Of a stretch of 64,000 bases of DNA, positions 42,759 through 51,948 are shown one piece after another. Each line of letters opens with the position of its first letter. The first letter of the stretch is position 1. Under the pieces are notes generated by a model, which saw only the letters and a program-made list of their open reading frames with translations, was not told where the DNA came from and did not search any database. The stretch comes from Natranaeroarchaeum sulfidigenes (GTDB lineage Archaea > Halobacteriota > Halobacteria > Halobacteriales > Natronoarchaeaceae). The translations under genes were made by a program, and so were the position numbers. The stretch spans positions 1-64,000 of the forward strand of contig NZ_CP064786.1 in assembly GCF_017094485.1 (NCBI RefSeq). The letters are read 5' to 3'.

Positions 42759-43823
42759 TTGCTTGCCGAGGAACGCTCGAATATCGCTCATTGATTCGTC
42801 CCACGTCGGATGCTGTCTCGCTGTCACGAGAGCTCGTTTGCCTAGCTGGGCAAGTCTCCCGCGCTGGTCGTCGAGTTCCTGCAAGTGTGTGGTGATTCCA
42901 GCCTCGTCGCCTGGCTCTACCACGAACCCGTTGTGGCCATGCTCGACGAATTCGCCTGCGCCGCCGACGCTCCCGGCAATCGGGACGACGCCGTACTCCA
43001 TCGCTTCCAGATAGACCATACCGAACGCCTCGTAGCGCGAGGGCACACAGCAGACGTGGCTCCGTTCGAGAATGGCCTCCAACCCGGGTGGTTCGATCTT
43101 TCCTGTGAACTCCACCCGATCGTCGATTCCGTACTCGCTGGCCGCCATGACGACTGACGCGGCGTAGTCGGGATCGGCGTCGTGGCTCCCGACGACGGTC
43201 AGTTCCCAGTCCCGCTCCGGGTGGCCGCGCGCGATGGCGGCCAGAAGCGTTTTGGGGTCCTTGCGGGGAACCACGTTCCCGAGGTAGACGACACGGAGCG
43301 GCCCGGTTACCGCTCGTTTCCTGACACGCTCCGGCGTGACCGCAGCTCCCTCGGTTCGCCCGGCCGGGGGCGCAACGAGAGTGGGCTTTCGGCCCAGTTC
43401 GGCCGCCAGCTCGCACGCACGGGTCCGGCTGAACTGGCTCGTACTGATCGCGGCGTCGACTGATTCGAGGTATCGCCGCTCAAACGGCCGAAACGTCGGG
43501 CCGAACCGTTCGGTCGGATCGTCCGATCGAAGATGGTGGATGAGCGTGACGATCGCTCCCGGCTTCTCAAGTTGGTGATTCTGTCGCCACAACGACGGAT
43601 GGCAGAGCCCGTCCTGTACGAGCACGTCGACGGATCGGTCGAGTTTCGCCCGGATCGACGGGGAGACGCCGTCGACGAGTCCACGCGGATACGAGCGCCA
43701 CGGAAGCGAGATCACGTCGACGGTGTCGCCCTGCTCCCGGAGATACGAGACGAGCTGTCGGTCGTACCGAAAGCCACCGGAAGTCGCGTTCAGATCCCCG
43801 TAGATCACCAGCCCGACGTGCAT
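42735..43823 (-). CDS. GT4-family glycosyltransferase
   Basis: 362 aa, two Rossmann domains. The N-terminal acceptor domain begins MHVGLVIYGDLNATSGGF; the GT4 donor-site region is RVVYLGNVVPRKDPKTLL and, near 270, VCCVPSRYEAFGMVYLEAMEYG with the E-x7-E retaining signature. It probably transfers a nucleotide-activated sugar to a lipid or sugar. ATG 43823 is preferred; GTG 43838 would add five residues. It is the last gene of the minus-strand run starting at 48541. Confidence 0.88.
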   Translation of the reverse strand: MHVGLVIYGDLNATSGGFRYDRQLVSYLREQGDTVDVISLPWRSYPRGLVDGVSPSIRAKLDRSVDVLVQDGLCHPSLWRQNHQLEKPGAIVTLIHHLRSDDPTERFGPTFRPFERRYLESVDAAISTSQFSRTRACELAAELGRKPTLVAPPAGRTEGAAVTPERVRKRAVTGPLRVVYLGNVVPRKDPKTLLAAIARGHPERDWELTVVGSHDADPDYAASVVMAASEYGIDDRVEFTGKIEPPGLEAILERSHVCCVPSRYEAFGMVYLEAMEYGVVPIAGSVGGAGEFVEHGHNGFVVEPGDEAGITTHLQELDDQRGRLAQLGKRALVTARQHPTWDESMSDIRAFLGKQSDGEQDV

Positions 43824-43846
43824 CGTCGTCTCGCTCACGCTCGTAC

Positions 43847-44224
43847 TCAGAGCGTTCGCTCGTGGGTGACAGTCGCGATATCGTCTTCCTGTAGTCCGAC
43901 TTCAAAACGCGTCGCCGTCTCGGGCTGCAGGCGTGCGAGCAGGCTATCGCCGAAGATCCGGGCGAAGTGTTCGGCGCTTGGATTTCGACCCTCGAACGCC
44001 GGTAACTCGTTGAGTGTCTCGTCGCGGAATTCCGCGACCGTCGCTTCCAGTGCCTCGATGACGGCGTCGATATCGACGAGGTAGCCGTACTCGTTTAGCT
44101 CCGGTCCCTCGAACGTCACCTCCACTGTGAAGTGATGCGAATGGAGGGCTCCTTCCGGTCCCGGATCGGGAACTGTCAGCCAGTGCTGAGCGACGAATGA
44201 TCGGGTGGCGGATACAGTGTACAT
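43847..44224 (-). CDS. 6-pyruvoyl-tetrahydropterin synthase (PTPS/QueD) family protein
   Basis: 125 aa, T-fold. Zinc-binding histidines are in AQHWL (near 13) and LHSHHFTVEV (near 27). The C-terminal glutamate is present in FEVGLQEDD. The family makes pterins, including queuosine/archaeosine precursors or folate-related intermediates. The canonical catalytic cysteine region of QueD is not evident, which favours a PTPS-III or other variant. Its placement in the same run as GTP cyclohydrolase III points to a GTP-derived pterin branch. Confidence 0.82.
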   Translation of the reverse strand: MYTVSATRSFVAQHWLTVPDPGPEGALHSHHFTVEVTFEGPELNEYGYLVDIDAVIEALEATVAEFRDETLNELPAFEGRNPSAEHFARIFGDSLLARLQPETATRFEVGLQEDDIATVTHERTL

Positions 44225-44270
44225 AACTGTCCCTTTGACTGCGTGTGCTTAAATTCGTGGCTCGCTGTCG

Positions 44271-45038
44271 TTACTGCGCTCCGTCGAGTCGCCCGGAGAC
44301 CACCAGCCAGTCCCGCGTAAAGTTCACCAGAAATGGGACTAGCACGATCCACGCCAGCAGCCGTGAGAGTGACACGCCGGGGACCGGCAACAGCGCAAGG
44401 CAGATAACGACCATCGCGGCTCCTCCGAGTGCACGCCGGAGGTCGCTCGGGTCGAGATCGTACACGTTGCGGCCGCGTCGTCGACGGTACTTGATCCCGG
44501 CGACGAAGGCGTACCGAGCGACGCCGACGACGACGAAAATCACCGGGGCGACGCCGTACCGGACCGCGAGGACGGCCCCCACGAGGACAGTGAGCGAGTC
44601 GATCTCGACGTCGAGACGTTCCCCTCGTTTCGATTCGCAGTCCAACCAGCGGGCAATGGCCCCGTCGGCGGCGTCTACCGCGGCGGCGAGCGCGAACAGG
44701 ATGCCGGGAACCCACGTGACCAGCCCGTCCGGTGAGGGTACGAACAAGAACCCGGTCAGCAGGACCAGTGCACCTCCTCTGGCGATCGTCACCCAGGTGG
44801 CAGCCGTGATCCGCTCCGGACCGACCTCGGTTCGAGCGAGCTGAAATGCTCGCCATGTCGTCGTTACCACGACGGCGAACCCGACGAGGGCCCCGAGTAG
44901 GTATGGATTCGGCGGGCCACTCTCCCACGCGAGTGCGAGTCCGCTCCCGCCGACGACCGCGAGAAGGGCCGTGGCTCCCGCGGCAGCCGTCCAGTGGTGA
45001 CGACGGGCGGTCACGTCAGCCGATTGCTCTGCGGTCAT
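44271..45038 (-). CDS. CDP-alcohol phosphatidyltransferase
   Basis: 255 aa integral membrane enzyme. The diagnostic DxxDGxxAR(x8)GxxxDxxxD is DAADGAIARWLDCESKRGER followed by LDVEIDSL (near 135-165), so it transfers a CDP-activated lipid to an alcohol, as in archaetidyl-glycerol, -serine or -inositol synthesis. About six membrane helices. ATG 45038 gives 4 nt overlap with the preceding ParB-like gene; the longer frame would run far into it. Confidence 0.88.
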   Translation of the reverse strand: MTAEQSADVTARRHHWTAAAGATALLAVVGGSGLALAWESGPPNPYLLGALVGFAVVVTTTWRAFQLARTEVGPERITAATWVTIARGGALVLLTGFLFVPSPDGLVTWVPGILFALAAAVDAADGAIARWLDCESKRGERLDVEIDSLTVLVGAVLAVRYGVAPVIFVVVGVARYAFVAGIKYRRRRGRNVYDLDPSDLRRALGGAAMVVICLALLPVPGVSLSRLLAWIVLVPFLVNFTRDWLVVSGRLDGAQ

Positions 45039-45814
45039 CCCACTCCCTCCTCGACGAGATCTCGCAGGTCCGGGTGGTGGTGAGACTCCTCGTCGATACC
45101 GGTCTGTCCCTGTTCCCGTACCCGGTCGCGGACGCGCTGCCACTCCCTGTGGCGACGCTGCACGACCACGGGCACCGTCTCGATGTCGAGTAACTTCGCG
45201 ATCGCGAGCCGGTGTTGTCCGTACGTCCGCCAGTAGATCGTTCCGTCCCGGCCGATATCGACGTTAATCTCGTCGGCCCGGACACCGACCGTCGCTCCGT
45301 GGTCTCTCAATTCGGCCTGCTCCCGGTAGCCTTCCCGTTTGATCGACTCATACACCCGCTCGATCTCGCGACAGCGCCGCTCGAAATCGTTGATCGATGT
45401 GTGCTCCCAGGCGTTACCGAACCGCTTCAGCTGCTCGACATAGGCGTCGTAGAGTGCCGTCTCCCTCCACGGACTGTCTTCGACGAACCGCTGTTCAAGT
45501 CCCCGGGGTACCTGCCGGTCGTCGAACGACTCACCCGCCCGGTCCCAGTCGCCGCCGACGACCCGCCCCCACTGTGGCCGTGCGGGTGCGGTCTCCAGCA
45601 GGCTCCGTTCGATCCGCCCCGGATCCACCTGCAGCAGTGCGAACGGATCGGCGTCGGTGTACCGCCGCGGCCCGAGACGCCGTCGTAGACGGTGATATCG
45701 GCGCAGTGCTGTGAGCGGAACGCGTCGGGTCGCTGGGGCCGTCACGCCCCGCCGTATCGCGACCACGAGCCGACCGCGCAGTTGCTTGCGGCGGGAGATC
45801 GATTCCCGTTTCAC
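45035..45814 (-). CDS. ParB/sulfiredoxin-like domain protein
   Basis: 259 aa. A basic, arginine-rich N-terminal half is followed by a ParB-like C-terminal domain with the string GQHRLAIAKLLDIETVPVVV and RHREW (near 200-225), the fold used by ParB, plasmid nucleases and Srx. The known ParB helix-turn-helix is not seen. GTG start at 45814 overlaps the stop of the upstream membrane gene (GTGA), so it is read as part of the run. Role unclear; the basic N-terminus suggests nucleic acid or phosphate-rich ligand binding. Confidence 0.72.
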   Translation of the reverse strand: MKRESISRRKQLRGRLVVAIRRGVTAPATRRVPLTALRRYHRLRRRLGPRRYTDADPFALLQVDPGRIERSLLETAPARPQWGRVVGGDWDRAGESFDDRQVPRGLEQRFVEDSPWRETALYDAYVEQLKRFGNAWEHTSINDFERRCREIERVYESIKREGYREQAELRDHGATVGVRADEINVDIGRDGTIYWRTYGQHRLAIAKLLDIETVPVVVQRRHREWQRVRDRVREQGQTGIDEESHHHPDLRDLVEEGVG

Positions 45815-46182
45815 GACTCGCGTCGGTAGAGAACTACCAGCACGGCGATCAGGACGACCTGTGCGACTTTGTCGGCGATGTCCGCCGCGCCGAGTGCAGA
45901 CACGCTGTCGGGCTGGTTGACCACGTACCACCCCACGATCTGTGACAGGGTAAACGGGATTCCAACGAGGTAGACGACCGTACGCCGGTAATCCAACAGT
46001 ACAAGCACGACAGCACCGACGAAGCCACCCGTTGCGAGCAAAAAGAGTACGCCCATGTAGTGTGGGAAGAAGCCGACGCCGAGGACGAGGTGGACGAGCG
46101 CGCTCACGAGCGCCATCGCGATGCCAAGCCAGTGCAGCGGTGTCAGCGAGTCGAGTGCAAGTGATCGATCCATGATACTCAT
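45811..46182 (-). CDS. Small four-helix membrane protein, 123 aa
   Basis: Four membrane helices: LHWLGIAMALVSALVHLVLG, MGVLFLLATGGFVGAVVLVL, VVYLVGIPFTLSQIVGWYVV and IADKVAQVVLIAVLVVLY. The pattern matches a small haloarchaeal membrane-protein family of unknown function. A second ATG lies 3 codons in. Its stop overlaps the ParB-like gene's GTG. Confidence 0.68.
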   Translation of the reverse strand: MSIMDRSLALDSLTPLHWLGIAMALVSALVHLVLGVGFFPHYMGVLFLLATGGFVGAVVLVLLDYRRTVVYLVGIPFTLSQIVGWYVVNQPDSVSALGAADIADKVAQVVLIAVLVVLYRRES

Positions 46183-46232
46183 TGTCTATGGCTATGGCTG
46201 ATACGACAAATCCCTTTGCATAGGGGAACCCC

Positions 46233-46766
46233 CTACTCGAACGAGACGTCGTCGAGTAGTTCACGGAGCCGCCGTTCCCCGTCTTCGGGATCGTAGCCCT
46301 CCTGTCTGAGGTGGGCGAGGGGGGCGACGTTCGGATTTAACTCCCAGTGACACCACACGTCAGTCGTTCCCTCCGGCGTCGGGAACAGCCGAACGTGAAG
46401 TTGCCAGCGCCCGAACGTCCCGCCGGGTCGATACGAGCAGCTGGCCACCTCGTACAGTACTTTCCCGTCCCGTTCGTATGCGTGGAGGTACGCCCGGATC
46501 ATCTGGCTAAACCCACACTCTGCGAGCCGGTCGCGTGCCGTCGCAGGGGGGACATCCCAGACGCCGACGTACTCGCTTTCGGGCGGGGGAAGCACACGGA
46601 ACGGCTTCGGGACGAGCCACCCTGGGAACTGCCTGGAGAGCCGCGCACCGACCACTCGCACCTGCCAGAGAGAAACGTAGGTAAGCGTGACCCACATGAG
46701 AACACCCCCAAACGCGGATAGTCCGGCGCGTACCAATAGATCTCGAAGCGATCGGCAGGAGTTCAT
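46233..46766 (-). CDS. Uncharacterised protein with N-terminal membrane helix, 177 aa
   Basis: N-terminal hydrophobic helix (AGLSAFGGVLMWVTLTYVSLW), then a soluble domain with two cysteines and mixed beta-strand pattern (GRWQLHVRLFPTPEGTTDVWCHWELN). No family recognised. It starts on the base next to the MDR dehydrogenase stop (no gap), so it is part of the same transcript. Confidence 0.68.
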   Translation of the reverse strand: MNSCRSLRDLLVRAGLSAFGGVLMWVTLTYVSLWQVRVVGARLSRQFPGWLVPKPFRVLPPPESEYVGVWDVPPATARDRLAECGFSQMIRAYLHAYERDGKVLYEVASCSYRPGGTFGRWQLHVRLFPTPEGTTDVWCHWELNPNVAPLAHLRQEGYDPEDGERRLRELLDDVSFE

Positions 46767-47756
46767 TCAGTAGGTCAACACCACCTGTACCGCCGATTCC
46801 TCACGCTCGTCCAGCAGCTCGTAGGCCCGTCCGGCTTCCTCGAAGGGAATCTGATGACTGACGAGTGACCCCGCATCCATTCGCCCGAGCCACTCCAGCG
46901 CCGTGTCCATGCGTCGGTCGGTATCCCACCTGCCGCGCAGTTCGGGATCGATGGTACTCACCTGGCTGGAGACGAGTTCGATCCGATTGCGGTGGAACCG
47001 GCTTCCGAAGTCGATCCGGGCGCGTTTGGTCCCATACCAGGAGCCGACAACGACGCGACCGTCGTAGCTGACAACTCCGATGGCATCGTCGAGGGCGTCG
47101 GGCTGGCCAGACAGCTCGACTGCAACGTCGACCTCGCCTGCGTGCTCGCCGAGATGCTCCGGATGACAGCCGGTATCAGCTCCTAACTCCACGGCGAGTG
47201 CCCGACGGCTCTCGATCGGATCGACGGCGACCAGTCGGTCGAGGGGGAACTCCGAGAGGAGTCGCACCGTACACAGCCCGATGACGCCGGCACCAAATAC
47301 GACGACCTGCTCGCCCAGACGTGGGTGAACATCGAGCGTCAGGTTCGTCGCGGTCTCGACGGTCGGTAACAGCGTCGCGTGCTCGGCCGAGAGTTCCTCG
47401 GGGACCTCGATCACGTCGTCCGGTCGGGCGCTGAACCGTGTCTGGTGTGGGTTGAACGCGAACACCCGTTTACCGACCCAGTCGCCCTCGACGTCTCGTC
47501 CCCTATCGACTACCTCGCCCACTGCAGCGTAGCCGTACTGCATCGGATACGAGAATTCACCACGGAGACTCTCGATGGTCTCGTCGACTGCCGTTTCGGG
47601 CGGCGTCTCGTTCCGGTAGACCAGCAGTTCGGTCCCTGCGCTCACCGCCGAGAACTCGGTCTCTATCAGTAGTTCGTCCGAGGCGGGGCCGTCGATCTCT
47701 ATTGATCGGGTTTCGACGGTCCGTTCGTCGGTAAAATACAGCGCGCTCGCGTTCAT
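46767..47756 (-). CDS. Zinc-containing MDR alcohol dehydrogenase family protein
   Basis: 329 aa medium-chain dehydrogenase/reductase. The GroES-like half is first, and the dinucleotide fold follows (VVVFGAGVIGLCTVRLL near 165). The catalytic zinc ligand set of classical alcohol dehydrogenases is incomplete (the cysteine-rich lobe is missing), so a non-zinc or altered reaction is likely. ATG 47756 overlaps the arfA stop by 4 nt. Co-occurrence with GTP cyclohydrolase III and PTPS suggests it reduces or oxidises a pterin- or ribose-derived intermediate, by inference only. Confidence 0.8.
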   Translation of the reverse strand: MNASALYFTDERTVETRSIEIDGPASDELLIETEFSAVSAGTELLVYRNETPPETAVDETIESLRGEFSYPMQYGYAAVGEVVDRGRDVEGDWVGKRVFAFNPHQTRFSARPDDVIEVPEELSAEHATLLPTVETATNLTLDVHPRLGEQVVVFGAGVIGLCTVRLLSEFPLDRLVAVDPIESRRALAVELGADTGCHPEHLGEHAGEVDVAVELSGQPDALDDAIGVVSYDGRVVVGSWYGTKRARIDFGSRFHRNRIELVSSQVSTIDPELRGRWDTDRRMDTALEWLGRMDAGSLVSHQIPFEEAGRAYELLDEREESAVQVVLTY

Positions 47757-48541
47757 CGATCGATAGTTGCCTGAGGGCTGAACCGCTCGATCCGTCGGCC
47801 CGTCTCCCGACATTCTTCGAGCGCCAGTTTCGCCCGATACCCTGCCTTATGTGGGGTTTCACCCTCGCCGACCCCCACTTGCAGGTCGATCCCGGTCGTT
47901 GCCTGCACGTGCTCTCTCGCCCCCTCGAACGCACCCTCGTCGAGTGACGGACAGAGTGCAATGATGTTGTCGCCGCCGACGAATCGGGCGATCCCCTCGT
48001 GCTCTTCGCGCAGGTACGACGCGAGCGAAACAGTCGCCCGCTGGATCGCAAGTGAGGTCTCCCCTGCGGCTTTCTGATCCGTAAACTCGCCGGTGACGTC
48101 GACCACGTCGAAATGAGCGACGGTCAGCGACCCGCGAGTGTCCCCGACTGCTCCGGCTGTCGCCAGTTGCTCGGTTCTGTCCGCGTCCTGTGCACTTCCT
48201 TCCGCCTGGAGCGCCTGCGAGGCGGCCCCCAGCGCCTCGGTCGGCGTCCGGCCGACGCCGATTCCGATGCTCACTGTCACCGGGAACTGGTTCCTGATCT
48301 GTTCCTGGAATCGCTCGTGGTCCGGTACGGTCATCCCGTCTGTGACGGCGATCATGTTGTCGAACCGGTCGAAGAAGGCGTAGCCGTCGTGGTTGCCGAC
48401 GAAATCGGCGAGGGCCGCGTACAGCCGTGCCTGTAGTGCCTGCAGATCCGTCTCGCGACGCGGCGACGGCGTCACCGTCCACGGCCCGTAGTTGTCCAGC
48501 TGGACGAGTGAGATCTGGATCGACTCCCGTGTGCTAGTCAC
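47753..48541 (-). CDS. arfA: GTP cyclohydrolase III (ArfA)
   Basis: 262 aa. Hydrolyses GTP to 2-amino-5-formylamino-6-ribosylaminopyrimidinone monophosphate, the first step toward riboflavin and F420 in archaea. The family's opening QISLVQLDNYGPWTVTPSPR and two GGDEF-like halves (FDRFDNMIAV and FVGGDNIIAL) are clear. GTG start at 48541. It heads an eight-gene minus-strand run (48541-42735) with overlaps or short gaps between most genes. Confidence 0.92.
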   Translation of the reverse strand: MTSTRESIQISLVQLDNYGPWTVTPSPRRETDLQALQARLYAALADFVGNHDGYAFFDRFDNMIAVTDGMTVPDHERFQEQIRNQFPVTVSIGIGVGRTPTEALGAASQALQAEGSAQDADRTEQLATAGAVGDTRGSLTVAHFDVVDVTGEFTDQKAAGETSLAIQRATVSLASYLREEHEGIARFVGGDNIIALCPSLDEGAFEGAREHVQATTGIDLQVGVGEGETPHKAGYRAKLALEECRETGRRIERFSPQATIDR

Positions 48542-48693
48542 AGGACCACTCAGGATTCTCCTGTAATAATCGGTCGTGTTCCGGCAAGGGCTCTCGCGGA
48601 GTAGAGTGGCTGCTCTCCCCTGATCCGATAGTTGACTCTTGTGACCTGCCCTTCAACGACAGACGGATGTGTGTTCGGTCGAAGAGCCGCGCA

Positions 48694-50208
48694 ATGACGG
48701 ACAGGGGTGACGAGTCTCGGGTCCACTCGCTCGTCTCGATCGCTCGCGGAGCCTCCCTCTACACCGTCGGGAAAATCGTCTCCGACGCCGGTGAGTTTCT
48801 CGTCCACCTGCTCGTCTCGCGCTGGCTCGGGGCAGGCCTGTACGGATTGTTCGCGTACGGCAAGACGATCGCGTTTACGGCCTTGCTCCTGACGAACCTC
48901 GGCTCTGACACGTCCATTCTCAAGTATCTCCCCCAGTACGAGGATGAGCCCCAGAAGCGCCGCTTTCTCCTCGGGCTTGCGTGGCTCACCTCGTTTCTGG
49001 GCGCGCTCACAGTCTCGACGGTGCTGTTCGTCTTCGCTCCGACAGTCGCGGCGCTTACCCTCGACGAAGCGGGCTTCGTTGCCGTCTTGCGGCTGTTCGC
49101 AGGGATCCTGTTTCTGGATACGCTTGCGAACCTGCTGTACGCGACGTTTCGTGCAGTCGAGTTGATCGAGTACGAGGTGTTCGCCGATCGACTGGTAAAG
49201 CCCGTTCTGCGAATCGTCGCCGTCGGCGGTGCGCTTCTCGTCGGGGCGTCGGTCTACGGCCTCGTCGCGGCGATGGTCGCCGCGAGCATGGTGACGCTCG
49301 TCGTTGCAGGCTTCCTCTTTCTGACTCGGCTCGACGTCCGGCCAACGCTACGTGGCCCGCACGCGACTCGCGAGACTGTCAGGGAGTACTACAACTACTC
49401 GTTACCACTGACCGCCAAAGAGGCAGGGACGGTCATGCAAGGGCGGATCGATGTGCTGATCGTCGGTGTCTTTCTCTCGTCGACTGCGGTCGGCATTTAC
49501 AACGTCTCCGTACTCGTCTCGAGTCTGCTGTACATCCCGTTGCTTGCGTTCAACCAGTTATTTCCGCCAGTTGCCGCACGGCTGTACACCAACGACGAGC
49601 GGGCCGATCTGGCGGCTATCTACGGCGCAACGACGCGCTGGATCTTCACGATCAGCCTTTTGCTTGGCATCCTTGCGATCGTCTTCCGCGTCGAGATTCT
49701 GACGCTGTTCGGCCCCGAGTTCACCGCCGGAACGCTCGTGCTGACGCTGTTTGTCATCGGTCAACTGTTCAACTGTGCCACCGGACCGAGCGGCTATCTG
49801 CTGATGATGACTGATCACCAGTACGTCGTAATGGCCAACGAGTGGGTGTTCGGAATCGCCAACGTCGTCCTCAACGTCGTTCTCATCCAGCAGTTTGGTT
49901 TCGTCGGGGCGGCAGTGGCCTCCGCCGGTGTGCTCGCAGTCCGTAATCTCACGAAGGTTGCCGAAGTGTGGTACTTCGAGCGGCTTCATCCGTACTCCCG
50001 ATCATTCTTCAAACCACTGCTTGCGGGCGCGGTTGCGGCACCTGGAATGGGTTTCGTCGGCTGGCTGTTACCCCCCCTCCCAGCCATTGTCGTCGGCGCA
50101 GTGGTTGGCATCGCGCTGTATGCTGCCGTCTTGCTATCTTTCGGTATCGAACCGGTCGATCGCAGAGCCTACCAGGAGGTTGCTGGAGCACCGGGGTCAC
50201 CCGATTGA
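48694..50208 (+). CDS. Wzx-like polysaccharide flippase
   Basis: 504 aa, MATE/MurJ-like polysaccharide transporter of about 12-14 helices (opening VSIARGASLYTVGKIVSDAG). It would flip lipid-linked sugars for S-layer or archaellin N-glycans. ATG 48694 is taken over an upstream TTG-like start. It is divergent from arfA with a 152-bp spacer, and the minus-strand glycosyltransferase and CDP-alcohol transferase are probably related in function. Confidence 0.84.
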   Translation: MTDRGDESRVHSLVSIARGASLYTVGKIVSDAGEFLVHLLVSRWLGAGLYGLFAYGKTIAFTALLLTNLGSDTSILKYLPQYEDEPQKRRFLLGLAWLTSFLGALTVSTVLFVFAPTVAALTLDEAGFVAVLRLFAGILFLDTLANLLYATFRAVELIEYEVFADRLVKPVLRIVAVGGALLVGASVYGLVAAMVAASMVTLVVAGFLFLTRLDVRPTLRGPHATRETVREYYNYSLPLTAKEAGTVMQGRIDVLIVGVFLSSTAVGIYNVSVLVSSLLYIPLLAFNQLFPPVAARLYTNDERADLAAIYGATTRWIFTISLLLGILAIVFRVEILTLFGPEFTAGTLVLTLFVIGQLFNCATGPSGYLLMMTDHQYVVMANEWVFGIANVVLNVVLIQQFGFVGAAVASAGVLAVRNLTKVAEVWYFERLHPYSRSFFKPLLAGAVAAPGMGFVGWLLPPLPAIVVGAVVGIALYAAVLLSFGIEPVDRRAYQEVAGAPGSPD

Positions 50209-50781
50209 GTGATGGGTTCTCGTGGCTGTGGGGGGTCGATACGGCTGCCAGCGATGATGGGATTGGTAGTTGCTCGTCAGTATTCGGGAGCCTTCGGTGA
50301 CCAGTGGCCCCGTCGGGCGCTATTCGATCGTCCGGTTTCGGCTCTCGATATACGAGCTCAGTCTCCCGAGGTAGCGCCTGTAACTCCCTACTGCGTATCT
50401 GGTGGTGTAGCTTGCGTCGACGTGACGGTTGGCTAGCTTTGCATACTGACGGCGACAACTGCTCGGACAGGTCGACGGAGTATCGCTATCTTCAGAATTC
50501 TCAAAAAGTCTGCAGGAATAATCTCTACGCGATGTTGTGAACACTGACCTTCCTTCCGGGCGTTTTGCTGTAACTGTATCTATCGTTAATTGCTATTCCG
50601 TCTGTGTCGGTTTGTTACGCAGGTCTGACTGTAAGACTTCACTCAATTTGCTACTGCTTTATCTTCTAATCTATTCTATCGATCAGAAATAAATACAGTG
50701 GGGCTGATCTTACTCACTCTGTCGTCAGAATCCTGCAACAGTACACAACGATTTTATCGGTCCTCCTCTAATTCATCCAGT
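50209..50781. other. Intergenic stretch, about 570 bp
   Basis: No confident gene. A minus-strand frame at 50320-50544 (74 aa, Arg/Tyr/Ser-rich) may be a remnant coding piece but has no recognisable domain. AT-rich DNA after 50570 leads to the kinase promoter: CGATTTTATCGG at 50749-50760, 22-33 bp before the ATG at 50782. Confidence 0.4.
50749..50760 (+). promoter_or_regulatory. TATA box for the PfkB-type kinase gene
   Basis: CGATTTTATCGG lies 22-33 bp before ATG 50782, the spacing of a leaderless start. Confidence 0.5.
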
Positions 50782-51912
50782 ATGGACAAAGAGGTACGAA
50801 GAGAAACGGCCGCAGCGATCGAGGATTGCCGCGAGTCGTTGCCCACCCAGCTCGACGCCGAGTCCGTGGTGTTCGGCTTCGATGGCTTCGTCGACCGGGT
50901 TCGGCGAATGGTCGCCGAGCGACAGGACGAGGATACCTATGATTCCCTGACGACGCTCGAAGAACTCGGCGATCGGATCAGCACGTCCGCGGCCGCCGAT
51001 AGCTCGCTGTCGATCGAGTGGCTCAACACGGCGACCCGCACCGGCGGTCATACCGCACACCTCTCGCGGGCGTACGGTCACCTCGGCTACGATCCGGTGA
51101 TGATCGGCACCTACGGCAACCCTATCGAGGAGCCCTTCGCCGAGGAGTTCGACGAGTTCGAGATGGTCTCCTTTGGCGATCCGGGATACACGGACGCCTG
51201 CGAGTTCGACGACGGGAAACTGATGTTGATGGAGATCAACAAGACACGGGACCTCGACTGGGCCGAAATCGTCGAGCACACCGAGCCAGCGGAGCTCGCA
51301 AACCGCATTGACGGTGCTGCGCTGTTCGGAATGGGCTACTTTGCCGACATGCCGAGTTTTCCAGACATCGTAGCGGGGCTGCTCGAAGACGTCTGGCCGT
51401 TGCTCGATGACCCGCCGGAAACCGTCATGGTCGATCCGGGCGATGTCCGCAAGCTCAGCGAGGCCGAACTGCGCGAGGGAATGGATGTCATTACTCGTCT
51501 GGACGACGTTGCGACGCTGACCATCACCGCGAACAAGTTCGAGTCCACCGTCCTCGCCGAGACGCTCTCGGGCGGGGAGTACGACACGCTCGCCGAGGCG
51601 TCCGGCGCCGCCTACGAGGCACTCGGTGTGACACGATTCGTCGGGCACGGCGCACACGAGTCGGTCGTCGTTACTGCGGATGGGTCGAGCCGCGTTGCCG
51701 TTCCCCGCGTCGAGGAGCCCGAGATCACCACGAGTGCGGGCGATCATTTCAACGCAGGGCTCTCGCTCGGCCTCGTCAACGACGTTCCGGACCGTGCTGC
51801 GGTCGCGATCGGTAACGCCGTCGCCTCGTACTTCGTCGGGAGCGGCGATCAGCCGTCCTACGAGGAACTCCATGCATACTTCGACGAGTACGAAGCGTTC
51901 CTCGAAGCGTAA
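50782..51912 (+). CDS. PfkB-family sugar kinase, candidate ketohexokinase
   Basis: 376 aa ribokinase-fold kinase. The PfkB second signature is SAGDHFNAGLSLGL (near 328), with the anion hole and catalytic aspartate. The N-terminal part has VVFGFDGFVDRV and RTGGHTAHLSRAYGHLGY. It is longer than typical PfkB members by about 60 residues. It is directly followed by a DeoR/GlpR-type regulator and 1-phosphofructokinase. That context suggests it makes fructose 1-phosphate, as a ketohexokinase; I recall that such an enzyme of the PfkB family has been described from Haloferax. Sequence alone cannot exclude another sugar. Confidence 0.78.
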   Translation: MDKEVRRETAAAIEDCRESLPTQLDAESVVFGFDGFVDRVRRMVAERQDEDTYDSLTTLEELGDRISTSAAADSSLSIEWLNTATRTGGHTAHLSRAYGHLGYDPVMIGTYGNPIEEPFAEEFDEFEMVSFGDPGYTDACEFDDGKLMLMEINKTRDLDWAEIVEHTEPAELANRIDGAALFGMGYFADMPSFPDIVAGLLEDVWPLLDDPPETVMVDPGDVRKLSEAELREGMDVITRLDDVATLTITANKFESTVLAETLSGGEYDTLAEASGAAYEALGVTRFVGHGAHESVVVTADGSSRVAVPRVEEPEITTSAGDHFNAGLSLGLVNDVPDRAAVAIGNAVASYFVGSGDQPSYEELHAYFDEYEAFLEA

Positions 51913-51948
51913 CACTGCGCTTGGGGGAACGAGATACGATACTCAATC

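Noticed and set aside
50320-50544. 74-codon minus-strand frame as a gene fragment of a transposase or integrase
   Set aside because: I could not match it to any catalytic motif; composition only weakly protein-like.
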